From contig CAIVBX010000048.1 in the NCBI GenBank assembly GCA_903904275.1, positions 1 to 9,761 on the forward strand: a stretch of DNA of 9,761 bases, read 5' to 3'. Positions 6,706 to 9,761 of the stretch are shown here, in pieces. The position numbers and the translations under genes are program-made. The stretch is from an uncultured Pseudomonadota bacterium (lineage in GTDB: Bacteria; Pseudomonadota; Gammaproteobacteria; Methylococcales; Methylomonadaceae). Under the pieces are notes generated by a model. It saw nothing but the letters and a program-made list of their open reading frames with translations. It searched no databases and had not been told where the DNA came from. The first letter of the stretch is position 1. Each line of letters opens with the position of its first letter.

Positions 6706-8577
6706 ATGTCTGAAACCTTTAATTTTTATGAATTAAAAGCCTCTAATCGATTACCTTCGCCTTCGGGAACCGCATTAGAAATTATGAAATTGTTACAACG
6801 TGAAGATGCAAATATCAATGATGTCACGAAATTAATTAAACTTGATCCTGCATTAAGTGGACGAATTTTGCAATTTGCGAATTCTGCTTCGGTAGGCGCA
6901 CATCGTTCAATTAGCAATATCAATGATGCCATTATTATGATGGGCATGACGGCAGTTAAGAATTTTGCATTAAGTTTGTCATTAGTCAGTAATGACACTT
7001 ACAACCGATGTTCTAATTTTGATTACACTTTGTATTGGTCAAAATCATTAGTCACTGCGGTAGTTATTTCAAGTTTGAATGGACGCGAACAGATTGTCAG
7101 TTCTGAAGAAGCATTCACGCTAGGATTACTTAAAGATATTGGACGATTGGCTTTAGCGACAGCATGGGCAGAAGATTATGGAAAATGTATTCTGGACGCG
7201 CAAAATGAAAAAGCACTTTTAAAACTTGAACAAGAAAATTTTGCTATCAATCACAACGCATTAACATTGATGTTGCTTAAAGATTGGGGGTTTGCAGATC
7301 TTTTTATTGAAGCATTGAAATTGTGTTTTGATTCAAATGGAATCGGAACATCAAAAGTAAATCGTCTCGCAAAACAGTTAATTTTTGCCAATACAATAGC
7401 GAATTATTGCATTGCTGATGATGAATATCGTGAAACGTTATTGCCAAATTTGATAATGGAATCGCAGTCAAATGATTTTGGCGAGGAAGAACTTATACCG
7501 TTTGTTAATTCGGTATTGAAACAATGGCATGATTGGGGCGCAATAATTAACATCAAAACAGATATTCGAGAATCTTCTGAATCCAACACAAATATACCTT
7601 TAAAAATTTCAATCGGTTACACGGGTTCTGGATTAAGTATTTTGCTTGTTGATGAAGACGTAACCTCGTCAACAAAATTATCCAAACAACTCAACGCTGC
7701 AGGGCATCAAGTTTTTGAAACAAAAGACGGTAATTTAGCGTTGAAATATGCACTTGAAAATAAACCTGATTTAATTATTACAAATTGGCACATGAAGCCA
7801 ATGAGCGGTATAGAGTTTTCAAAAACACTGCATTCTTCAACTTGGGGCAGAGCAATTTACATCATCATGCTGACATCGACCGAAGAAGAAAATGCTTTGA
7901 TTGAAGCATTTAATGCGGGCATTGATGATTATGTTGTCACTCCTGTAAGTTTGAAAGCATTATTAGCGCGTATTCGAGCTGGCGAACGAATTATTAAATT
8001 GCAACAAGAAGTTGAAAAAGAACATAAAGATTTACAGCGTTATATTGCTGAATTAGCGGTGGCGAATCGCCGTTTGGAATTGATGGCAAATACCGATGTT
8101 TTAACAGGTTTATCAAATCGCCGATATTCGTTGAATCGCCTTGAACAAGAGTGGGCAACCGCACACCGCACGCATCGTCCATTAAGTGTTTTGATGCTTG
8201 ATTTAGATCATTTTAAATCGGTGAATGATTCATTAGGACATGATGCAGGTGATTTAGTTTTGATCCATGCGGCAAAAATTATGCGTGCTTGCACTCGTCC
8301 TTCTGATACGCCGTGTCGTTTAGGTGGTGAGGAATTTTTGATTATCGCGCCAAATACAGGTGCAAAAGAAGCCTTATTGTTGGCAGAACGTATTCGTCGC
8401 ACAATTGAAACCCATCAAGTTGCTAATGTGCCACTTTTAAAACCAATGACAGTGAGTATTGGCGTTGCGTGTTGCGTCGAGGGATTGCCAACATGGAAAG
8501 AATTACTCACACTTTCCGACGAGGCGTTATACAAAGTAAAACGCGAAAAACGAAATTCCGTAAAACTAGCAGGATAA
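6706..8577 (+). CDS. HDOD - degenerate receiver - GGDEF diguanylate cyclase
   Basis: The product is a soluble 623-residue signalling protein without a membrane segment, predicted to make cyclic di-GMP. Residues about 10-210 form an HDOD domain: RLPSPSGTALEIMKLLQ, the DPALSGRILQFANSAS helix and the AIIMMGMTAVKNFALSLSL stretch. A receiver domain spans about 309-428. Its acidic cluster (Asp316, Asp318) and Thr390 are present, but the phospho-acceptor is Asn360 (DLIITNW, where Asp is usual) and the conserved Lys before Pro is Thr412. A coiled linker (about 430-462) leads to a GGDEF domain at about 463-620. That domain has TDVLTGLSNRR, DLDHFKSVND, the active-site GGEEF (540-544) and an intact RxxD inhibitory site (Arg531-Asp534) five residues before it. 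The domain calls and substituted residues are read directly; cyclase activity is inferred from the motifs. mtnA follows 5 bases downstream, suggesting one transcript. Confidence 0.95.
   Translation: MSETFNFYELKASNRLPSPSGTALEIMKLLQREDANINDVTKLIKLDPALSGRILQFANSASVGAHRSISNINDAIIMMGMTAVKNFALSLSLVSNDTYNRCSNFDYTLYWSKSLVTAVVISSLNGREQIVSSEEAFTLGLLKDIGRLALATAWAEDYGKCILDAQNEKALLKLEQENFAINHNALTLMLLKDWGFADLFIEALKLCFDSNGIGTSKVNRLAKQLIFANTIANYCIADDEYRETLLPNLIMESQSNDFGEEELIPFVNSVLKQWHDWGAIINIKTDIRESSESNTNIPLKISIGYTGSGLSILLVDEDVTSSTKLSKQLNAAGHQVFETKDGNLALKYALENKPDLIITNWHMKPMSGIEFSKTLHSSTWGRAIYIIMLTSTEEENALIEAFNAGIDDYVVTPVSLKALLARIRAGERIIKLQQEVEKEHKDLQRYIAELAVANRRLELMANTDVLTGLSNRRYSLNRLEQEWATAHRTHRPLSVLMLDLDHFKSVNDSLGHDAGDLVLIHAAKIMRACTRPSDTPCRLGGEEFLIIAPNTGAKEALLLAERIRRTIETHQVANVPLLKPMTVSIGVACCVEGLPTWKELLTLSDEALYKVKREKRNSVKLAG
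8571..8574 (+). promoter_or_regulatory. Shine-Dalgarno (AGGA) fixing the mtnA start
   Basis: AGGA overlaps the last codons of the upstream cyclase gene, 8 bases before the ATG at 8583. It supports that start over in-frame upstream starts reaching back to 8469 inside the cyclase gene. Confidence 0.65.
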
Positions 8578-8582
8578 ACAGA

Positions 8583-9614
8583 ATGACAAACGAAACGGTA
8601 AAAGCACTTATTTGGACAGGAAAAACGTTAGAGGTTTTAGACCAGCGACAATTACCTGAAATCACAAATTACGACAGTTATTCTGATGCCGCTGGTGTGA
8701 CAGATGCTATTAAATCAATGCGTGTTCGTGGTGCGCCTGCCATCGGAATCGCCGCCGCTTATGGCGTAGTTTTGTCTGTTAAGCAACATTTGAAATCCGA
8801 AAATTGGCAACAATTAGTTGCTCGTGATATTGAAATGTTAGCGCAATCACGCCCAACAGCAGTGAATTTATTTTGGGCATTAGACAAAATGAAAAGCGTT
8901 TTAGCAGGCATTCATGATGATATTCTAGCGGCAGTGGCAATGTGCGCGATTAACATTCATGCTGATGACAAAGCCGCAAATAAAAAAATGGGCGAATTCG
9001 GTGCAGATTTATTGACGGGCGCAAAAGGTGTAATGACGCATTGCAACACAGGTAGTTTAGCAACAGGTGGTTACGGCACTGCATTAGGTGTAATTCGTAG
9101 TGCTGTGGCGAGAGATAAAGAACTCAATGTGTTTGCAGGCGAAACACGTCCTTGGTTACAAGGCGCACGTTTAACGGTCTGGGAACTTTCGCAAGATGGT
9201 ATTCCTGTCACGTTAATTGCCGATTCAGCCGCCGCGTGGTTGATGAAATCAGGCAAAATTGATTGGATTATTGTTGGCGCAGATAGAATTGCAGCAAATG
9301 GCGACACCGCTAACAAAATCGGCACTTATTCGCTCGCCACGTTAGCAAAACAACACGGCGTAAAATTTATGGTTGTTGCGCCAAATTCAACCATTGATTG
9401 GCATTTAGAAAATGGCGACAACATTGAAATTGAATATCGAACTGCGCGTGAATTTTTACCTGCTTGTTACGACACACCAAATTCATTGGTTAGCGCGTGG
9501 AATCCTGTTTTTGACATTACGCCCGCAACGTTAATTGACGCAATCGTCACAGAAAATGGCGTAGTTTTAAATCCTTATGAACACGCAAACGGCATTCGGA
9601 TTTTGCAAAAATGA
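8583..9614 (+). CDS. mtnA: S-methyl-5-thioribose-1-phosphate isomerase MtnA
   Basis: MtnA converts 5-methylthioribose 1-phosphate to 5-methylthioribulose 1-phosphate in the methionine salvage pathway; it is cytosolic and related to eIF2B alpha subunits. From the ATG at 8583 the product is 343 residues, the normal size. Family motifs are intact: SMRVRGAPAIG (45-55), RPTAVNLFWALD (90-101), the catalytic-Cys segment MTHCNTGSLATGGYGTALGV (Cys154), FAGETRPWLQGARLT (184-198), and the catalytic-Asp segment VGADRIAANGDTANKIGTY (Asp234). The frame stays open upstream to 8469, but that part lies inside the cyclase gene and does not resemble the family. No other methionine salvage gene is in the window. 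The stop overlaps the next start, so the gene sits in the middle of an apparent operon. Confidence 0.97.
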   Translation: MTNETVKALIWTGKTLEVLDQRQLPEITNYDSYSDAAGVTDAIKSMRVRGAPAIGIAAAYGVVLSVKQHLKSENWQQLVARDIEMLAQSRPTAVNLFWALDKMKSVLAGIHDDILAAVAMCAINIHADDKAANKKMGEFGADLLTGAKGVMTHCNTGSLATGGYGTALGVIRSAVARDKELNVFAGETRPWLQGARLTVWELSQDGIPVTLIADSAAAWLMKSGKIDWIIVGADRIAANGDTANKIGTYSLATLAKQHGVKFMVVAPNSTIDWHLENGDNIEIEYRTAREFLPACYDTPNSLVSAWNPVFDITPATLIDAIVTENGVVLNPYEHANGIRILQK

Positions 9615-9761
9615 TTCAAGTGATTTCGAGTTTGTGGAAAGGATTGCAATTGCTTAAAACCCCCGCGTTGCGTCCTTTTGTGTTAATCCCGTTGTTGATT
9701 AACTTCGTGTTGTATGGCGTGGCGTTAGTTTTAGGTTATTTTTATTTGAATCATTTGATTG
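9611..9761 (+). CDS. EI24/CysZ-family membrane protein, N-terminal part (cut by window edge)
   Basis: The frame opens with an ATG at 9611 that overlaps the mtnA stop (ATGA) and stays open to the window edge, giving 50 residues. The start, MIQVISSLWKGLQLLKTP, followed by LRPFVLIPLLINFVLYGVAL, is typical of the EI24/CysZ family (a short amphipathic segment, a KTPxLRPF turn, then a membrane helix). Family members include the CysZ sulfate-uptake protein, but many bacterial members have no tested function, so I do not assign a symbol. A GGA at 9598-9600 may serve as Shine-Dalgarno, about 10 bases from the start, and the 4-base overlap suggests coupling to mtnA. The remaining helices lie outside the window. 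Confidence 0.8.
   Translation, partial: MIQVISSLWKGLQLLKTPALRPFVLIPLLINFVLYGVALVLGYFYLNHLI

Noticed and set aside
8469..8582. In-frame upstream start for mtnA at 8469
   Set aside because: The extension is within the end of the cyclase gene in another frame, does not resemble MtnA, and the ATG at 8583 has a well placed AGGA.

Overview
The window is an AT-rich stretch of bacterial chromosome, almost wholly coding. The gene complement (a pilMNOPQ cluster, a SecA with a C-terminal zinc-binding tail, a CysZ-like protein and an HDOD/GGDEF signalling protein) points to a gammaproteobacterium. The low GC content and the type IV pilus plus c-di-GMP content would fit a Beggiatoa/Thiothrix-like lineage, but that placement is a guess. 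No rRNA, tRNA, CRISPR, insertion sequence or phage gene is visible.

Positions 1-3665, minus strand: the type IV pilus assembly operon pilM-pilN-pilO-pilP-pilQ, in the canonical order, with genes overlapping or separated by a few bases. pilQ runs off the left edge, so only its signal peptide and N-terminal AMIN region are present. Together these genes encode the inner-membrane alignment complex (cytoplasmic PilM, bitopic PilN and PilO, lipoprotein PilP) and the outer-membrane secretin it connects to.

Positions 3745-6444, minus strand: a full-length secA directly upstream of the pil operon. The 79-base gap between secA and pilM holds a perfect 15-bp inverted repeat. Positions 6445-6705 are the divergent intergenic region. 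It contains a consensus -10 box for secA, with two tandem 9-base repeats lying where the -35 box should be, and a short unrecognised open stretch that may be a gene remnant.

Positions 6706-9761, plus strand: an apparent three-gene operon. The first gene encodes a soluble 623-residue protein with HDOD, receiver and GGDEF domains. Its receiver has lost the phospho-acceptor Asp (Asn360) and the conserved Lys (Thr412), while the GGEEF active site and RxxD inhibitory site look intact. The second gene is mtnA (methionine salvage). The third, cut by the right edge, is an EI24/CysZ-family membrane protein overlapping mtnA by 4 bases.

Most of the window is ordinary housekeeping and pilus biology. I do not see a wholly new system. 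The points that most deserve a second look are the degenerate receiver in the diguanylate cyclase, the repeats in the secA promoter, and the inverted repeat between secA and pilM.
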